Source: Pseudomonas sp. B20(2017)
Lineage (GTDB): Bacteria > Pseudomonadota > Gammaproteobacteria > Pseudomonadales > Pseudomonadaceae
Assembly (NCBI RefSeq): GCF_002113125.1
Contig: NZ_NEJP01000002.1
Location: 124,001-188,000 of the forward strand
Direction of reading: 5' to 3'
Length of the DNA stretch: 64,000 nucleotides
Part shown: positions 46,878-58,182 of the stretch, in pieces
Layout of the letters: every line of letters begins with the position of its first letter
Position numbering within the stretch: position 1 is the stretch's first letter
The notes under the pieces: model-generated
Seen by the model: the letters and a program-made list of their open reading frames with translations, nothing else
The model's database searches: none
Told to the model about the DNA's origin: nothing
Position numbers and translations under genes: made by a program

Positions 46878-48563
46878 TCAGTTCTGTTTGGCCATTGCTT
46901 GACGCAGCAGTGCCGCCATGGTGGTGTCTGCTGCTTCACCTTCCGGAGCTGCTTTCAGGCTCTGGATGGCTTCTTTCTCTTCAGCATCGTCTTTCGACTT
47001 GATCGACAGCTGAATTACACGGCTCTTACGATCAACGCTGATGATCTTGGCTTCTACTTCCTGGCCTTCTTTCAGAACGTTGCGCGCATCTTCAACGCGG
47101 TCACGGCTGATTTCGGAGGCTTTCAGAGTCGCTTCGATATCGTCGGCCAGAACGATGATGGCGCCTTTGGCGTCAACTTCTTTCACAGTGCCAGTAACGA
47201 TTGCGCCTTTGTCGTTAACCGAGACGTACTCGGAGAACGGATCGCTTTCCAGTTGCTTGATACCCAGGGAGATACGCTCACGCTCCGGGTCAACCGACAG
47301 GATAACGGTGTCCAGCTCGTCGCCCTTCTTGTAACGACGCACGGCTTCTTCGCCGGTTTCGTTCCAGGAGATGTCGGACAGGTGAACCAGACCGTCGATG
47401 CCGCCGTCCAGACCAATGAAGATACCGAAATCGGTGATCGACTTGATGGTGCCGGAGATCTTGTCGCCCTTGTTGAACTGGCCAGAGAAGTCTTCCCATG
47501 GGTTCGACTTGCACTGCTTGATGCCCAGGGAGATACGACGACGCTCTTCGTCGATGTCCAGAACCATGACTTCCACTTCGTCGCCGACTTGTACGACTTT
47601 CGAAGGGTGGATGTTCTTGTTGGTCCAGTCCATTTCCGAAACGTGTACCAGACCTTCAACGCCCTCTTCCAGCTCAGCGAAGCAGCCGTAGTCGGTCAGG
47701 TTGGTTACACGAGCGGTAACGCGAGTGCCTTCTGGGTAACGGGCTTTGATAGCAACCCATGGATCTTCGCCCAGTTGCTTCAGGCCCAGGGAAACACGGT
47801 TGCGTTCGCGATCGTATTTCAGAACCTTGACGTCGATTTCGTCACCAACGTTGACGATCTCGGAAGGATGCTTGATGCGCTTCCAGGCCATGTCGGTGAT
47901 GTGCAGCAGGCCGTCCACGCCACCCAGATCGACGAATGCGCCGTAATCGGTGAGGTTTTTGACGATACCTTTGACTTGCTGGCCTTCCTGCAGGGATTCC
48001 AGCAGAGCTTCACGCTCGGCGGAGTTCTCGGCTTCCAGGACGCTGCGACGGGAAACGACAACGTTGTTGCGCTTCTGGTCCAGCTTGATGACCTTGAATT
48101 CCAGCTCTTTGCCTTCCAGGTGCGTAGTGTCGCGCACTGGACGGACGTCAACCAGGGAACCTGGCAGGAACGCACGGATGCCGTTAACGTCGACAGTGAA
48201 GCCGCCTTTAACCTTACCGTTGATAACGCCCTTGACCACTTCCTCAGCTGCGAAGGCTGCTTCCAGAACGATCCAGCATTCAGCGCGCTTGGCTTTTTCA
48301 CGGGACAGCTTGGTTTCACCGAAACCGTCTTCAACCGAATCCAGCGCAACGTGAACCGTGTCGCCAACCTTAATGGTCAGGTCACCAGCGTCGGTGTAGA
48401 ACTGCTCCAGAGGGATCAGCGCTTCAGACTTCAGGCCAGCGTGAACGGTTACCCAGCGAGCTTGGTAGTCGATGTCCACGATGAGACCTTCGATGATGGA
48501 GCCCGCCTGAAGGTTCAGGGTCTTTAGGCTTTCTTCAAAGAGTTCCGCAAAGCTTTCGCTCAT
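46878..48563 (-). CDS. rpsA: 30S ribosomal protein S1
   Basis: A 561-residue protein with six S1 RNA-binding repeats, for example [47 protein letters not shown] and [20 protein letters not shown]1 loads mRNA onto the 30S subunit, which matters for messages with weak ribosome sites. AGGA lies upstream of the ATG at 48563. Full length. Confidence 0.98.
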   Translation of the reverse strand: MSESFAELFEESLKTLNLQAGSIIEGLIVDIDYQARWVTVHAGLKSEALIPLEQFYTDAGDLTIKVGDTVHVALDSVEDGFGETKLSREKAKRAECWIVLEAAFAAEEVVKGVINGKVKGGFTVDVNGIRAFLPGSLVDVRPVRDTTHLEGKELEFKVIKLDQKRNNVVVSRRSVLEAENSAEREALLESLQEGQQVKGIVKNLTDYGAFVDLGGVDGLLHITDMAWKRIKHPSEIVNVGDEIDVKVLKYDRERNRVSLGLKQLGEDPWVAIKARYPEGTRVTARVTNLTDYGCFAELEEGVEGLVHVSEMDWTNKNIHPSKVVQVGDEVEVMVLDIDEERRRISLGIKQCKSNPWEDFSGQFNKGDKISGTIKSITDFGIFIGLDGGIDGLVHLSDISWNETGEEAVRRYKKGDELDTVILSVDPERERISLGIKQLESDPFSEYVSVNDKGAIVTGTVKEVDAKGAIIVLADDIEATLKASEISRDRVEDARNVLKEGQEVEAKIISVDRKSRVIQLSIKSKDDAEEKEAIQSLKAAPEGEAADTTMAALLRQAMAKQN

Positions 48564-48683
48564 TTTAATTCCTGTTGATTAGGGCGAAAAATACGCCCGT
48601 CTCCACATCCCAGACGATGCGGGTCAGTTTCATTTAAAGGAAGCCACCGCAGGACTATGACTGGTCCCCTGCGGCCTTCCTGG

Positions 48684-49373
48684 TCACCCGGCGATATCGC
48701 GAATGGCGATCTCGCTCATGATGCGTTCAAGCACCTGATCGATGGACAACTCCGTGGAATCCAGCTGTATGGCGTCGGCCGCCGGCTTGAGCGGGGCCAC
48801 CGCTCGCTGGGTATCACGCTCGTCGCGCGCACGGATCTCATCTAGCAGACTCGACAGACTAACACCCTCGACTTTGCCCTTCAACTGCAAATATCGACGG
48901 CGAGCCCGCTCCTCGGCACTGGCGGTCAGGAAAATCTTCAGAGGCGCGTTCGGAAATACCACCGTGCCCATGTCGCGACCATCGGCCACCAGGCCCGGCG
49001 ATTCCTGGAAAGCACGCTGGCGTTGCAGCAACGCTTCGCGTACGGCCGGCAATGCAGCCACCTGGGAAGCGCCGGAACCGACGCTCTCGGTGCGGATGAC
49101 GTCGCTGACTTCGTCACCTTCCAGAATGATGCGCTGCAGCTGACCGTCGGTCGCCGCGATGAACTGCACATCCAGATGAGCGGCGAGCTTCTTCAGCAAT
49201 TCTTCATTGGTCAGGTCGACACCATGGTTGTGCGCAGCAAACGCCAACAGGCGATACAGCGCACCGGAGTCCAGCAGGTTCCAGCCCAGACGCTTGGCCA
49301 GAATTCCGGCTACAGTGCCCTTGCCCGAGCCGCTTGGCCCATCGATGGTGATGACCGGTGCAATGTTGTTCAC
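48684..49373 (-). CDS. cmk: Cytidylate kinase
   Basis: A 229-residue kinase converting CMP and dCMP to the diphosphates, with Walker [10 protein letters not shown] near residue 14 and the [10 protein letters not shown] and [11 protein letters not shown] motifs. It starts at GTG 49373, overlapping the aroA stop by 4 bases (GTGA), so translation is coupled. The frame stays open upstream only inside aroA. Confidence 0.96.
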   Translation of the reverse strand: MNNIAPVITIDGPSGSGKGTVAGILAKRLGWNLLDSGALYRLLAFAAHNHGVDLTNEELLKKLAAHLDVQFIAATDGQLQRIILEGDEVSDVIRTESVGSGASQVAALPAVREALLQRQRAFQESPGLVADGRDMGTVVFPNAPLKIFLTASAEERARRRYLQLKGKVEGVSLSSLLDEIRARDERDTQRAVAPLKPAADAIQLDSTELSIDQVLERIMSEIAIRDIAG

Positions 49374-51613
49374 GACTGAGCCTCTTGCGCCACACGAATG
49401 CCGACCTGCGCGCACAGCGCCAGGAAGTTCGGGAACGACGTCGCGACGTTGGCGCAATCATGGATGCGAATCGGTGCAGTGGCGCGCAGCGAGGCCACAC
49501 TGAAAGCCATCGCGATGCGGTGATCGCCATGACCATGCACTTCGCCGCCGCCGATCTGGCCGCCGTCGATGATGATGCCGTCCGGGGTCGGCTCGCACTT
49601 GACGCCCAGCGCCAGCAAACCGTCCGCCATGACCTGGATACGGTCCGACTCCTTGACTCGCAGCTCTTCGGCACCGGTCAGCACGGTGCGCCCTTCGGCA
49701 CAGGCCGCGGCCACGAACAGTACCGGGAATTCGTCGATGGCCAGCGGAACCAGCGCTTCCGGAATCTCGATACCCTTCAGTTTAGCCGCCCGCACGCGCA
49801 GGTCTGCAACAGGCTCGCCACCCACTTCACGCTGGTTTTCCAGGGTAATGTCGGCGCCCATCAGACGCAGAATGTCGATCACACCGGTGCGGGTCGGGTT
49901 GATGCCGACGTGCTCGAGTACCAGCTCCGAGCCTTCAGCGATCGATGCGGCCACCAGGAAGAACGCCGACGACGAGATGTCGCCCGGCACTTCGATGTGG
50001 GTCGCGGTCAGCTTGCCGCCGGACTCAACCGATGCCGTGGCACCGTCAACGCTCACCGAATAGCCAAAACCGCGCAACATGCGCTCGGTATGATCGCGAG
50101 TCGGAGCCGGCTCGGTGACAGTGGTCTTGCCTTCGGCATACAGGCCCGCCAGCAGCAGGCACGATTTAACCTGGGCACTGGCCATCGGCATGGTGTAGGT
50201 CAGGCCTTTGAGCTTGTGACCGCCACGAATGGTCATCGGCGGACGACCGTCGGCAGCGGTTTCAATCACGGCGCCCATTTCCCGCAGCGGGTTGGCGACG
50301 CGATTCATCGGACGCTTGGACAGCGACGCGTCACCGGTCAGGGTGCTGTCGAAATCCTGCGCGGCCAGCAGGCCGGAAAGCAGGCGCATCGAAGTGCCGG
50401 AGTTGCCCAGATAGATCGGGCCCGGCGCAGGTTTCAGGCCGTGCAGGCCGACACCGTGGATGGTCACGCGGCCGTGATGCGGGCCTTCGATGACCACGCC
50501 CATGTCCCGGAACGCCTGCAAGGTCGCCAAGGCATCTTCGCCCTCGAGGAAGCCTTCGACTTCGGTGACGCCTTCAGCCAGGGAGCCGAGCATGATCGAA
50601 CGGTGGGAAATCGATTTGTCACCCGGTACGCGAATCCGACCGGACAGGCGGCCACCAGGTTGAGCCAGGAAAATCAGATCGTTGGAATTCATAGCGTCCA
50701 CATAGGCCCTGCGGGCCAGGATTTTACTGAAATGCTCGCGGGCAACCCGGGCGCGCGTGAAGACGCCCAACAATTGGTGCCCATCCCCTGCATCGACCGC
50801 GTCGCGCAAGGCGTCGAGATCGCTGCGAAATGTATCGAGTGTGCGCAGGACAGCCTCGCGGTTGGCGAGAAAGATGTCATGCCACATGACCGGGTCGCTT
50901 CCGGCGATTCTTGTGAAATCACGGAAACCGCCCGCAGCGTAACGGAAGATCTCAAGGTTTTCATTGCGCTTGGCCAGCGAATCGACCAGACCGAAGGCCA
51001 GCAGATGCGGCAGATGACTGGTCGCGGCCAGCACCTCATCGTGACGCTCGACCTGCATGTGCTCTACATCGGCGCCCAGCTCGCGCCACAAGCGATCAAC
51101 CACCGCCAGGGCAGCCGGATCGGTCTGCTCCAGCGGGGTCAGAATCACTTTATGACGGCGGAACAGCTCCGAGTTGGAGGCTTCCACCCCGCTCTGCTCG
51201 GAGCCGGCAATCGGATGGCCCGGCACGAAACGCGCCGGCATGCCGCCGAACGCCTCGGTCGCCGCGCGCACCACATTGCCCTTGGCACTGCCGACATCCG
51301 TGAGGATCGCCTGCCCCAGATCCATGCTGGCCAGACGGGCCAGCACTTTTTCCATGGCCAGGATCGGCACCGCCAACTGGATCACGTCCGCGCTCTGGCA
51401 AGCCGCCACCAGGTCGTCTTCGCAGCGATCCACCACGCCCAACTCGACCGCCAGCTTGCGCGATTGCGGGTCGAGATCGACACCGACCACTTCGCGACAC
51501 ACGCCGCTTTCACGCAAGCCTTTGGCAAACGAACCACCGATCAACCCCAGACCGACCACCACCAGGCGCCCGATCATAGGTGCAGCAGATTGCAGCGCAG
51601 TGACATCACCCAC
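49370..51613 (-). CDS. aroA: Bifunctional prephenate dehydrogenase / EPSP synthase
   Basis: A 747-residue fusion. N-terminal TyrA part (about 1-300): NAD-binding [14 protein letters not shown] and [11 protein letters not shown]-terminal AroA part (about 310-747): [29 protein letters not shown] and the [11 protein letters not shown] and KESDR motifs. TyrA makes 4-hydroxyphenylpyruvate for tyrosine; AroA is the sixth shikimate step. The fusion is a known Pseudomonas arrangement. It overlaps hisC by 8 bases and sits between hisC and cmk in the aromatic operon. Confidence 0.95.
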   Translation of the reverse strand: MGDVTALQSAAPMIGRLVVVGLGLIGGSFAKGLRESGVCREVVGVDLDPQSRKLAVELGVVDRCEDDLVAACQSADVIQLAVPILAMEKVLARLASMDLGQAILTDVGSAKGNVVRAATEAFGGMPARFVPGHPIAGSEQSGVEASNSELFRRHKVILTPLEQTDPAALAVVDRLWRELGADVEHMQVERHDEVLAATSHLPHLLAFGLVDSLAKRNENLEIFRYAAGGFRDFTRIAGSDPVMWHDIFLANREAVLRTLDTFRSDLDALRDAVDAGDGHQLLGVFTRARVAREHFSKILARRAYVDAMNSNDLIFLAQPGGRLSGRIRVPGDKSISHRSIMLGSLAEGVTEVEGFLEGEDALATLQAFRDMGVVIEGPHHGRVTIHGVGLHGLKPAPGPIYLGNSGTSMRLLSGLLAAQDFDSTLTGDASLSKRPMNRVANPLREMGAVIETAADGRPPMTIRGGHKLKGLTYTMPMASAQVKSCLLLAGLYAEGKTTVTEPAPTRDHTERMLRGFGYSVSVDGATASVESGGKLTATHIEVPGDISSSAFFLVAASIAEGSELVLEHVGINPTRTGVIDILRLMGADITLENQREVGGEPVADLRVRAAKLKGIEIPEALVPLAIDEFPVLFVAAACAEGRTVLTGAEELRVKESDRIQVMADGLLALGVKCEPTPDGIIIDGGQIGGGEVHGHGDHRIAMAFSVASLRATAPIRIHDCANVATSFPNFLALCAQVGIRVAQEAQS

Positions 51614-52718
51614 GAGCCAGAACCTTGCGCAGCGCTTCGAGGAAGCGGCTGTTTTCCGCCGGCAGACCGATGGTCACCCGCAGATGGTTCGGCATACCGT
51701 AGTTGGCCACCGGACGCACGATCACGCCCTCGCGCAGCAGACCCTGGAACACAGGAGCCGCCACATGACCGAGATCGACGCAGATGAAGTTGCCCTTGGA
51801 CGGGATCCAGCTCAGGTCCAACTCGCGGAAACCCGCTTCCAGCTGTTGCATGCCGGATTCATTGAGCTGACGGCTCTGCGCCAGATATTCCTCATCTTTC
51901 AACGCCGCACACGCCGCCGCCAAGGCCAGGCTGTTGACGTTGAACGGCTGGCGTACACGGTTCAGCACGTCCGCCACCACCGGCGTGGACAGGCCGTAAC
52001 CCACGCGCAGCGCCGCCAGACCGTAGGCCTTGGAGAACGTGCGCGAAACCAGCAGGTTCGGGTAAGCCGCGAGAAAATCCAGACCGTCCGGCAAATCGCT
52101 GCCTTCGGCGTATTCAATGTAGGCCTCGTCCAACACCACTAGCACGTGCTCTGGCACGTCCTGCAGGAACTCGTCCAGCGCTTCGGCGCCGAACCAGGTG
52201 CCGGTCGGGTTGTTCGGGTTGGCGATGAACACGACGCGGGTATTGGCGTCGATGGCGGCCAGCATCGCCGGCAGGTCATGCCCCCAATCCTTGGCCGGAA
52301 CGACTTTGGCCTGAGCCCCGACTGCCTGGGTCGCGATCGGATAGACCGCGAACGCGTGTTCACTGAACACGGCATTCAGGCCGGGTGCCAGATAGGCGCG
52401 CGCCACCAGTTCGAGAATGTCGTTGGAGCCGTTGCCCAGGGTCACCTGGTTCAGCTCGACACGGCACTGCTCGGCCAGCAGGGATTTCAGGGCAAAACCG
52501 TTGCCGTCTGGATAACGGGTCAGTTCGTCCAACGCTTCGCGGATCGCGGCCAGCGCTTTCGGGCTGGCGCCCAACGGGTTTTCGTTGCTCGCCAGTTTGA
52601 CGATGCTTGCCGGATCCAGATCCAGTTCGCGAGCCAGTTCGTCCACGGGCTTGCCCGGAACGTATGGCGAAAGTTGTTGCACGCCCGGCTGTGCCAGAGC
52701 GAGGAAGTTGCCACTCAT
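51606..52718 (-). CDS. hisC: Histidinol-phosphate / aromatic aminotransferase
   Basis: A 370-residue PLP-dependent aminotransferase of fold type I. The PLP lysine is in SRTFSKAYGLA, with NPNNPTG and SNENPLG in the substrate and cofactor regions. Because it lies between pheA and tyrA/aroA, it probably serves aromatic amino-acid transamination as HisC2 as well as, or instead of, histidine synthesis. Start at 52718 with AGGGG upstream. Confidence 0.94.
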   Translation of the reverse strand: MSGNFLALAQPGVQQLSPYVPGKPVDELARELDLDPASIVKLASNENPLGASPKALAAIREALDELTRYPDGNGFALKSLLAEQCRVELNQVTLGNGSNDILELVARAYLAPGLNAVFSEHAFAVYPIATQAVGAQAKVVPAKDWGHDLPAMLAAIDANTRVVFIANPNNPTGTWFGAEALDEFLQDVPEHVLVVLDEAYIEYAEGSDLPDGLDFLAAYPNLLVSRTFSKAYGLAALRVGYGLSTPVVADVLNRVRQPFNVNSLALAAACAALKDEEYLAQSRQLNESGMQQLEAGFRELDLSWIPSKGNFICVDLGHVAAPVFQGLLREGVIVRPVANYGMPNHLRVTIGLPAENSRFLEALRKVLARG

Positions 52719-52730
52719 TGCTACCACCCC

Positions 52731-53825
52731 TTAAAGAACTGCTTTCGGGTAGGAACCCAGCACCTTGAGTGCTACTGCTTCCTGACTGATCTTTTCCAGC
52801 ACACCCTTGATCAGCGGATCACGGTGGTGACCGACGAAGTCGATGAAGAACACGTAGGTCCACTTGCCGCTGCGCGACGGACGGGTTTCGATCCGGGTCA
52901 GGTCGATCCCGTTGTCATGGAACGGCACCAGCAGCTCATGGAGCGCGCCGGGCTTGTTGCTCATGGATACGATGATCGAAGTCTTGTCGTCGCCGGTCGG
53001 TGGCACTTCCTGGTTACCGATCATCAGGAAGCGCGTGGAGTTGTCCGGACGATCCTCGATCTTCTCGGCCAGACGGGTCAGGCCGTAAAGCCCGGCCGCC
53101 ATATCACCGGCGATCGCCGCCGAGTTCCACTCCCCCTTGACCCGCTTGGCCGCTTCGGCGTTGCTGGACACCGCCACGCGCTCGACATTCGGATAATGGG
53201 CGTCCAGCCACTTGCGGCACTGGGCCAGCGACTGGGCGTGGGAATAGATGCGGCTGATGCTGTCGGTCTTGGTGTTTTCACCGACCAGCAGGTGATGGTG
53301 AATGCGCAGCTCGACTTCACCGCAGATCACCATGTCGTGCTCGAGGAAGCTGTCGAGGGTGTGGTTGACCGCGCCTTCAGTGGAGTTCTCCACCGGCACC
53401 ACGCCAAAGTTCACCGCACCGGCCGCCACTTCACGGAACACTTCGTCGATCGCTGCCATCGGCTTGCTGATCACCGCGTGACCGAAGTGCTTCATGGCCG
53501 CCGCCTGGGTGAAGGTGCCTTCCGGACCGAGATAAGCCACTTTCAGCGGGTTCTCGAGGGCCAGGCACGAAGACATGATTTCGCGGAACAAGCGCGCCAT
53601 CTCTTCGTTGCCCAGCGGCCCCTTGTTGCGCTCCATCACGCGCTTGAGGACCTGCGCCTCACGCTCAGGACGATAGAACACCGGCTGCTCGCCTTCGGCC
53701 AGACTGGCCATCTTGACCCGGGCAACCTCTTCGGCACAGCGCGCGCGATCGCTGATCAACTGGAGGATCTTCTCGTCCAGGTTGTCGATGCGAACGCGCA
53801 GCGCCTTGAGCTCCTGCTCGGACAT
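52731..53825 (-). CDS. pheA: Chorismate mutase / prephenate dehydratase (P-protein)
   Basis: A 364-residue bifunctional enzyme for phenylalanine synthesis: N-terminal AroQ chorismate mutase (about 5-90), prephenate dehydratase (about 95-270, with VVPVENSTEGAVNHTLD), and a C-terminal ACT domain (about 280-360, with ETRPSR) for feedback by phenylalanine. The start shares one base with the serC stop (TGATG). Confidence 0.96.
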   Translation of the reverse strand: MSEQELKALRVRIDNLDEKILQLISDRARCAEEVARVKMASLAEGEQPVFYRPEREAQVLKRVMERNKGPLGNEEMARLFREIMSSCLALENPLKVAYLGPEGTFTQAAAMKHFGHAVISKPMAAIDEVFREVAAGAVNFGVVPVENSTEGAVNHTLDSFLEHDMVICGEVELRIHHHLLVGENTKTDSISRIYSHAQSLAQCRKWLDAHYPNVERVAVSSNAEAAKRVKGEWNSAAIAGDMAAGLYGLTRLAEKIEDRPDNSTRFLMIGNQEVPPTGDDKTSIIVSMSNKPGALHELLVPFHDNGIDLTRIETRPSRSGKWTYVFFIDFVGHHRDPLIKGVLEKISQEAVALKVLGSYPKAVL

Positions 53826-54910
53826 CAGGAATGCTCCTTCTCGAATTCAGCCATGTAGCCAACCAGGGCTTCGACGGCGTCCAGCCCCAGGGCGTTGTAG
53901 ATCGAGGCACGCATGCCGCCGACCGAACGATGGCCCTTGAGGTTGAGCAGGCCACGGGCGTCGGCGCCAGCCAGGAACGCTTTGTCCAGACGTTCGTCAG
54001 CCAGACGGAACGGCACGTTCATCCACGAGCGGGCGTTGGTGCTGATCGGGTTGGTATAGAAGTCGCTGTTGTCGATGAAGCCGTACAGGCGATCTTTCTT
54101 CGCCTTGTTGCGCTGCTCCATCGCGGCGACGCCGCCCTGCTCCTTCAGCCACTCGAAGACCAGACCCGAGAGATACCAGGAATAGGTGGCCGGGGTGTTG
54201 TACATCGAACCGTTGTCGGCCGAGATTTTGTAGTCGAGCATGGTCGGGCACGAACTGCGGGCGCGGCCCAGCAGGTCTTCACGGACGATCACTACGACCA
54301 GACCGCTCGGGCCGATGTTCTTCTGCGCGCCGGCGTAGATCAGGCCGTACTGCGACACATCGATCGGACGCGAGAGAATGTCGGAGGACATGTCGACCAC
54401 CAGCGGAACGTCACCGGCCTCGGGAACCCAGTCGAACTGCAGGCCGCCGATGGTTTCGTTGGACGCATAGTGCAGATAGGACGCACCCGGGGTCAGCTTC
54501 CATTCGTTCTGGCCAGGAATGGCCAGGTAATCGTAAGGCTTGGCGCTGGCAGCAACGTTGATGTTGCCGAAGCGACGCGCTTCCTCGATGGCTTTTTTCG
54601 ACCAGATGCCGGTTTCGACATAGTCGGCAGTGCCGTTCTCGGGCAGCAGGTTCAGCGGAATCTCGGCGAACTGTTGGCTCGCACCGCCCTGCAGGAACAG
54701 CACTTTGTAATTGGAGGGGATGGACAGCAGGTCGCGCAGGTCTTGTTCGGCCTTCTCGGCGATGGCCACGTAGTCATCGCTGCGATGGCTCATTTCCATG
54801 ACCGACAGACCCTTGCCGTGCCAGTCGAGTAGCTCGGACTGGGCACGCAACAGGACAGCTTCAGGCAGCGCAGCGGGACCTGCGCAGAAGTTAAAGGCTC
54901 GTTTGCTCAC
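53825..54910 (-). CDS. serC: Phosphoserine aminotransferase
   Basis: A 361-residue PLP enzyme of serine and pyridoxine synthesis. PLP lysine in YAGAQKNIGPSG, and the N-terminal FNFCAGPAALPEAVL is diagnostic. GTG at 54910 is the likely start (family start), with GAGAG a few bases upstream; the frame opens to 55030. First gene after gyrA in the aromatic operon, 64 bases from it. Confidence 0.95.
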   Translation of the reverse strand: MSKRAFNFCAGPAALPEAVLLRAQSELLDWHGKGLSVMEMSHRSDDYVAIAEKAEQDLRDLLSIPSNYKVLFLQGGASQQFAEIPLNLLPENGTADYVETGIWSKKAIEEARRFGNINVAASAKPYDYLAIPGQNEWKLTPGASYLHYASNETIGGLQFDWVPEAGDVPLVVDMSSDILSRPIDVSQYGLIYAGAQKNIGPSGLVVVIVREDLLGRARSSCPTMLDYKISADNGSMYNTPATYSWYLSGLVFEWLKEQGGVAAMEQRNKAKKDRLYGFIDNSDFYTNPISTNARSWMNVPFRLADERLDKAFLAGADARGLLNLKGHRSVGGMRASIYNALGLDAVEALVGYMAEFEKEHS

Positions 54911-54974
54911 ATCCACTCTCGCTATGCAATCACGGTAGCGGACAGAGCAAACACTCTGCCCTGCTACGATTTGG

Positions 54975-57758
54975 TTAGTCTTGCGACTCTTCTTCGTCTG
55001 CGGCGTCCGCCTGCAGGTTGTCGACCGCATCGTCCGGTTCGGCGCCGATCACGCCCTCTTCCAGTTCGACACCTTCTTCACCTTCAAACTCCTCACCCTC
55101 GACTTCCGACGGCTCCTGAACCCGCTCCAGACCGACCAGGGTTTCATCCTTGGCCAGCTTGATCAGGGTCACGCCCTGGGTGTTACGACCCAGACTGGAA
55201 ACTTCGTCGACACGGGTACGCACCAGCGTGCCCTGGTCGGAAATCAGCATGATCTCCTCGCCATCCTGCACCTGAACCGCACCGACCAGACGGCCGTTAC
55301 GCTCGTTGCTGACCATGGCGATAACGCCCTGACCGCCACGCTTGTATTCAGGGAACTCGGTGATCGCCGTACGCTTGCCGTAACCGCGCTCGGAAGCTGT
55401 CAGGATCTGGCTGCCCTCTTCCGGGATCAGCATGGAAATCAGCTTCTGCCCTTCCGGCAGACGCATGCCACGCACACCGCGAGCGGTACGACCCATGGCG
55501 CGAACTTCGGATTCCTTGAAGCGCGTCACCTTGCCGCCGTCGGAGAACAGCATGATTTCCTGCTCGCCATCGGTGATGGCAGCGGAGATCAGGATGTCGC
55601 CTTCGTCCAGCTCCAGCGCGATCAGACCGACGCTGCGCTGACGGCTGAAGGCCACCAGCGGGGTCTTCTTGACGGTACCGTTGGCGGTCGACATGAAGAT
55701 GAACGGTGCCTTCTTGCGGTCGGCAGCCTTGATGCGCGCGCGGCGCTCTTCTTCGGTTTCGTTGCTGTTTTCAATGTCTTCTACATCAGCGTCGGCGCCT
55801 TCGGCTTCTTCTTCATCAGCCTGACGTTTCATGGCTTCGAGATCGACCGGCAGCATGGTGGTGATGTATTCACCGTCATCCAGCGGCAGCAGGTTGACCA
55901 GCGGACGGCCACGGGCGGCGCGGGACGCTTCCGGAATCTCGTAGGTCTTGAGCCAGTACACCTTGCCCTTGCTGGAGAACAGCAGCAGCGTGGTGTGGCT
56001 GTTGGCGACCAGCAGGTGAGCGATGTAGTCCTCATCCTTCACGCCAGTCGCCGACTTGCCTTTACCACCACGACGCTGGGCCTGGTACGCAGCCAGCGGC
56101 TGGGTCTTGGCATAACCGCCGTGGGAAATGGTCACGACGCGCTCTTCTTCCGGGATCATGTCGCCCAGGGTCAGGTCGAGGCGTGCATCGAGGATCTCGG
56201 TGCGGCGCACGTCGCCGTATTCGGCGCGGATCACTTCCAGCTCTTCGCGGATCACTTCCATCAGGCGCGTGGCGCTGTTGAGGATGCGGATCAGCTCGCC
56301 GATCTGGTTGAGGATTTCTTGATACTCGGCCAGCAGCTTTTCGTGTTCCAGACCGGTCAGGCGATGCAGACGCAGTTCCAGAATGGCTTGTGCCTGTTCC
56401 GGCGACAGGAAGTACTTGCCGTCGCGCAGACCGTATTGTGGGTCGAGGTTTTCCGGACGGCACGAATCGGCACCGGCACGCTCGACCATCGCGACTACAG
56501 CAGAGGACTCCCACGGCGTACTGACCAGCGCTTCCTTGGCTTCCGACGGGGTCGGCGAAGCCTTGATCAGGGCAATGACCGGGTCGATGTTCGACAGGGC
56601 AACGGCCTGACCTTCGAGAATGTGACCACGCTCGCGCGCTTTGCGCAGTTCGAACACGGTACGGCGAGTAACGACTTCGCGACGGTGACGGACGAAGGCT
56701 TCCAGCAGATCCTTGAGGTTGAGGATCCGCGGACGGCCGTCGATCAGCGCCACGATGTTGATGCCGAATACCGATTGCAGCTGGGTCTGGGCGTAGAGAT
56801 TGTTGAGGATCACCTCAGGCACTTCGCCGCGACGCAGTTCGATCACGACGCGCATGCCGTCCTTGTCGGACTCGTCGCGCAGTTCGGTGATGCCTTCGAG
56901 TTTCTTCTCTTTTACCAGCTCGGCGATCTTCTCGATCAGACGCGCCTTGTTCAACTGGTAAGGGAGTTCGGTGATGACGATCTGCTGACGACCACCGACC
57001 TTGTCGATGTCTTCAATGATCGAACGGGCACGCATGTAAATGCGGCCACGGCCGGTGCGGTAGGCTTCTATGATGCCGGCGCGACCGTTGATGATCGCGG
57101 CAGTCGGGAAGTCCGGACCGGGGATGTATTGCATCAGTTCATCGACGGTCAGCTCGGGGTTGTCGATGAGCGCCAGGCAACCGTCGATGACTTCACCGAG
57201 GTTGTGCGGCGGAATGTTGGTCGCCATGCCCACGGCGATACCGCTGGAACCGTTGACCAGCAGGTTCGGAACGCGGGTCGGCATGACCGCCGGGATCAGT
57301 TCGGTGCCGTCATAGTTCGGCACCCAGTCCACGGTTTCCTTGTGCAGGTCGGCCAGCAGCTCGTGCGCCAGCTTGGTCATGCGCACTTCGGTGTATCGCA
57401 TGGCCGCGGCGTTGTCGCCGTCCACCGAACCGAAGTTGCCCTGACCGTCCACCAGCAGGTAGCGCAGCGAGAAAGGCTGCGCCATACGAACGATGGTGTC
57501 GTACACCGCGGTATCACCGTGCGGGTGATACTTACCGATCACGTCACCGACGACACGGGCAGATTTCTTGTACGGCTTGTTGAAGTCGTTGCCCAGCTCG
57601 CTCATCGCGAACAGCACGCGACGGTGCACGGGCTTCAAGCCATCGCGCGCATCCGGCAGTGCACGGCCGACGATCACGCTCATCGCGTAATCGAGATAGG
57701 ACTGTTTCAGCTCGTCTTCGATATTGACCGGGAGGATTTCTTTGGCCAGTTCGCCCAT
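54975..57758 (-). CDS. gyrA: DNA gyrase subunit A
   Basis: A 927-residue subunit that cuts and religates DNA. The catalytic Tyr122 is in MRYTEVRM; the quinolone-determining region reads [11 protein letters not shown], with Thr83 and Asp87 as in wild-type Pseudomonas. The GyrA box QRRGGKGK lies at the start of the C-terminal wrapping domain, which has an acidic insertion (about 690-725) and an acidic tail rich in Glu, both usual in the genus. The frame is open to 57842 but the ATG at 57758 ([10 protein letters not shown]) is the family start. Confidence 0.98.
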   Translation of the reverse strand: MGELAKEILPVNIEDELKQSYLDYAMSVIVGRALPDARDGLKPVHRRVLFAMSELGNDFNKPYKKSARVVGDVIGKYHPHGDTAVYDTIVRMAQPFSLRYLLVDGQGNFGSVDGDNAAAMRYTEVRMTKLAHELLADLHKETVDWVPNYDGTELIPAVMPTRVPNLLVNGSSGIAVGMATNIPPHNLGEVIDGCLALIDNPELTVDELMQYIPGPDFPTAAIINGRAGIIEAYRTGRGRIYMRARSIIEDIDKVGGRQQIVITELPYQLNKARLIEKIAELVKEKKLEGITELRDESDKDGMRVVIELRRGEVPEVILNNLYAQTQLQSVFGINIVALIDGRPRILNLKDLLEAFVRHRREVVTRRTVFELRKARERGHILEGQAVALSNIDPVIALIKASPTPSEAKEALVSTPWESSAVVAMVERAGADSCRPENLDPQYGLRDGKYFLSPEQAQAILELRLHRLTGLEHEKLLAEYQEILNQIGELIRILNSATRLMEVIREELEVIRAEYGDVRRTEILDARLDLTLGDMIPEEERVVTISHGGYAKTQPLAAYQAQRRGGKGKSATGVKDEDYIAHLLVANSHTTLLLFSSKGKVYWLKTYEIPEASRAARGRPLVNLLPLDDGEYITTMLPVDLEAMKRQADEEEAEGADADVEDIENSNETEEERRARIKAADRKKAPFIFMSTANGTVKKTPLVAFSRQRSVGLIALELDEGDILISAAITDGEQEIMLFSDGGKVTRFKESEVRAMGRTARGVRGMRLPEGQKLISMLIPEEGSQILTASERGYGKRTAITEFPEYKRGGQGVIAMVSNERNGRLVGAVQVQDGEEIMLISDQGTLVRTRVDEVSSLGRNTQGVTLIKLAKDETLVGLERVQEPSEVEGEEFEGEEGVELEEGVIGAEPDDAVDNLQADAADEEESQD

Positions 57759-58182
57759 GAGAAGCCTGATTCCTTTTTCTGGTGAAACTTCGCCATATCC
57801 ATAGGGGACGCACGAAGCTCGTCGACGCAGGCCGAGTGCCATGCGCCGACTTACGACAAATCGACAAGTTGACCCTGGATTTGCGCAGTGAAGACAACCC
57901 CGTGGGACTGCCTCGGAAAACGCCGGATATTATCACAAGAGCCGCCACGCACCTATCCCCCAGATGCGCATGGAGCATAGTTAGATGACCGATGACAGGC
58001 TTAACGGGGACGAGAGAGGCTCAGAGCTTCCCTGAATGCAAATTCCGGGACGAAATTGCGGATGTTTATTGACTTTCAAGGCCCCATCGCGAGCAAGCTC
58101 GCTCCCACAAGATCCTGTGGCGATCACAAAACCTGTGGGAGCGAGCCTGCTCGCGATGGAGACACCGCAGAGATCAAGCCAA
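57759..58182. other. gyrA upstream region
   Basis: 424 bases with no gene. It holds the gyrA promoter on the minus strand and REPIN copy 4 nearer mtnA. No clear -35/-10 was fixed by eye. Confidence 0.5.
58085..58158. repeat. REPIN, copy 4
   Basis: Inverted REP arms at 58085-58109 and 58134-58158, with a loop of only 24 bases, shorter than the other three copies. Core TGTGGGAGCGAGC as before. Lies just past the mtnA stop. Confidence 0.9.

Noticed and set aside
46863..48527. A 554-codon plus-strand frame antisense to rpsA
   Set aside because: Repeats in it mirror the six S1 domains; not a separate gene.
49358..51787. An 809-codon plus-strand frame antisense to tyrA/aroA
   Set aside because: Shadow of a certain coding gene, rich in His/Gln/Arg with no recognised motif.
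54981..57785. A 934-codon plus-strand frame antisense to gyrA
   Set aside because: Shadow of gyrA codon bias in high-GC DNA; no domain, no ribosome site, and gyrA itself is certain.
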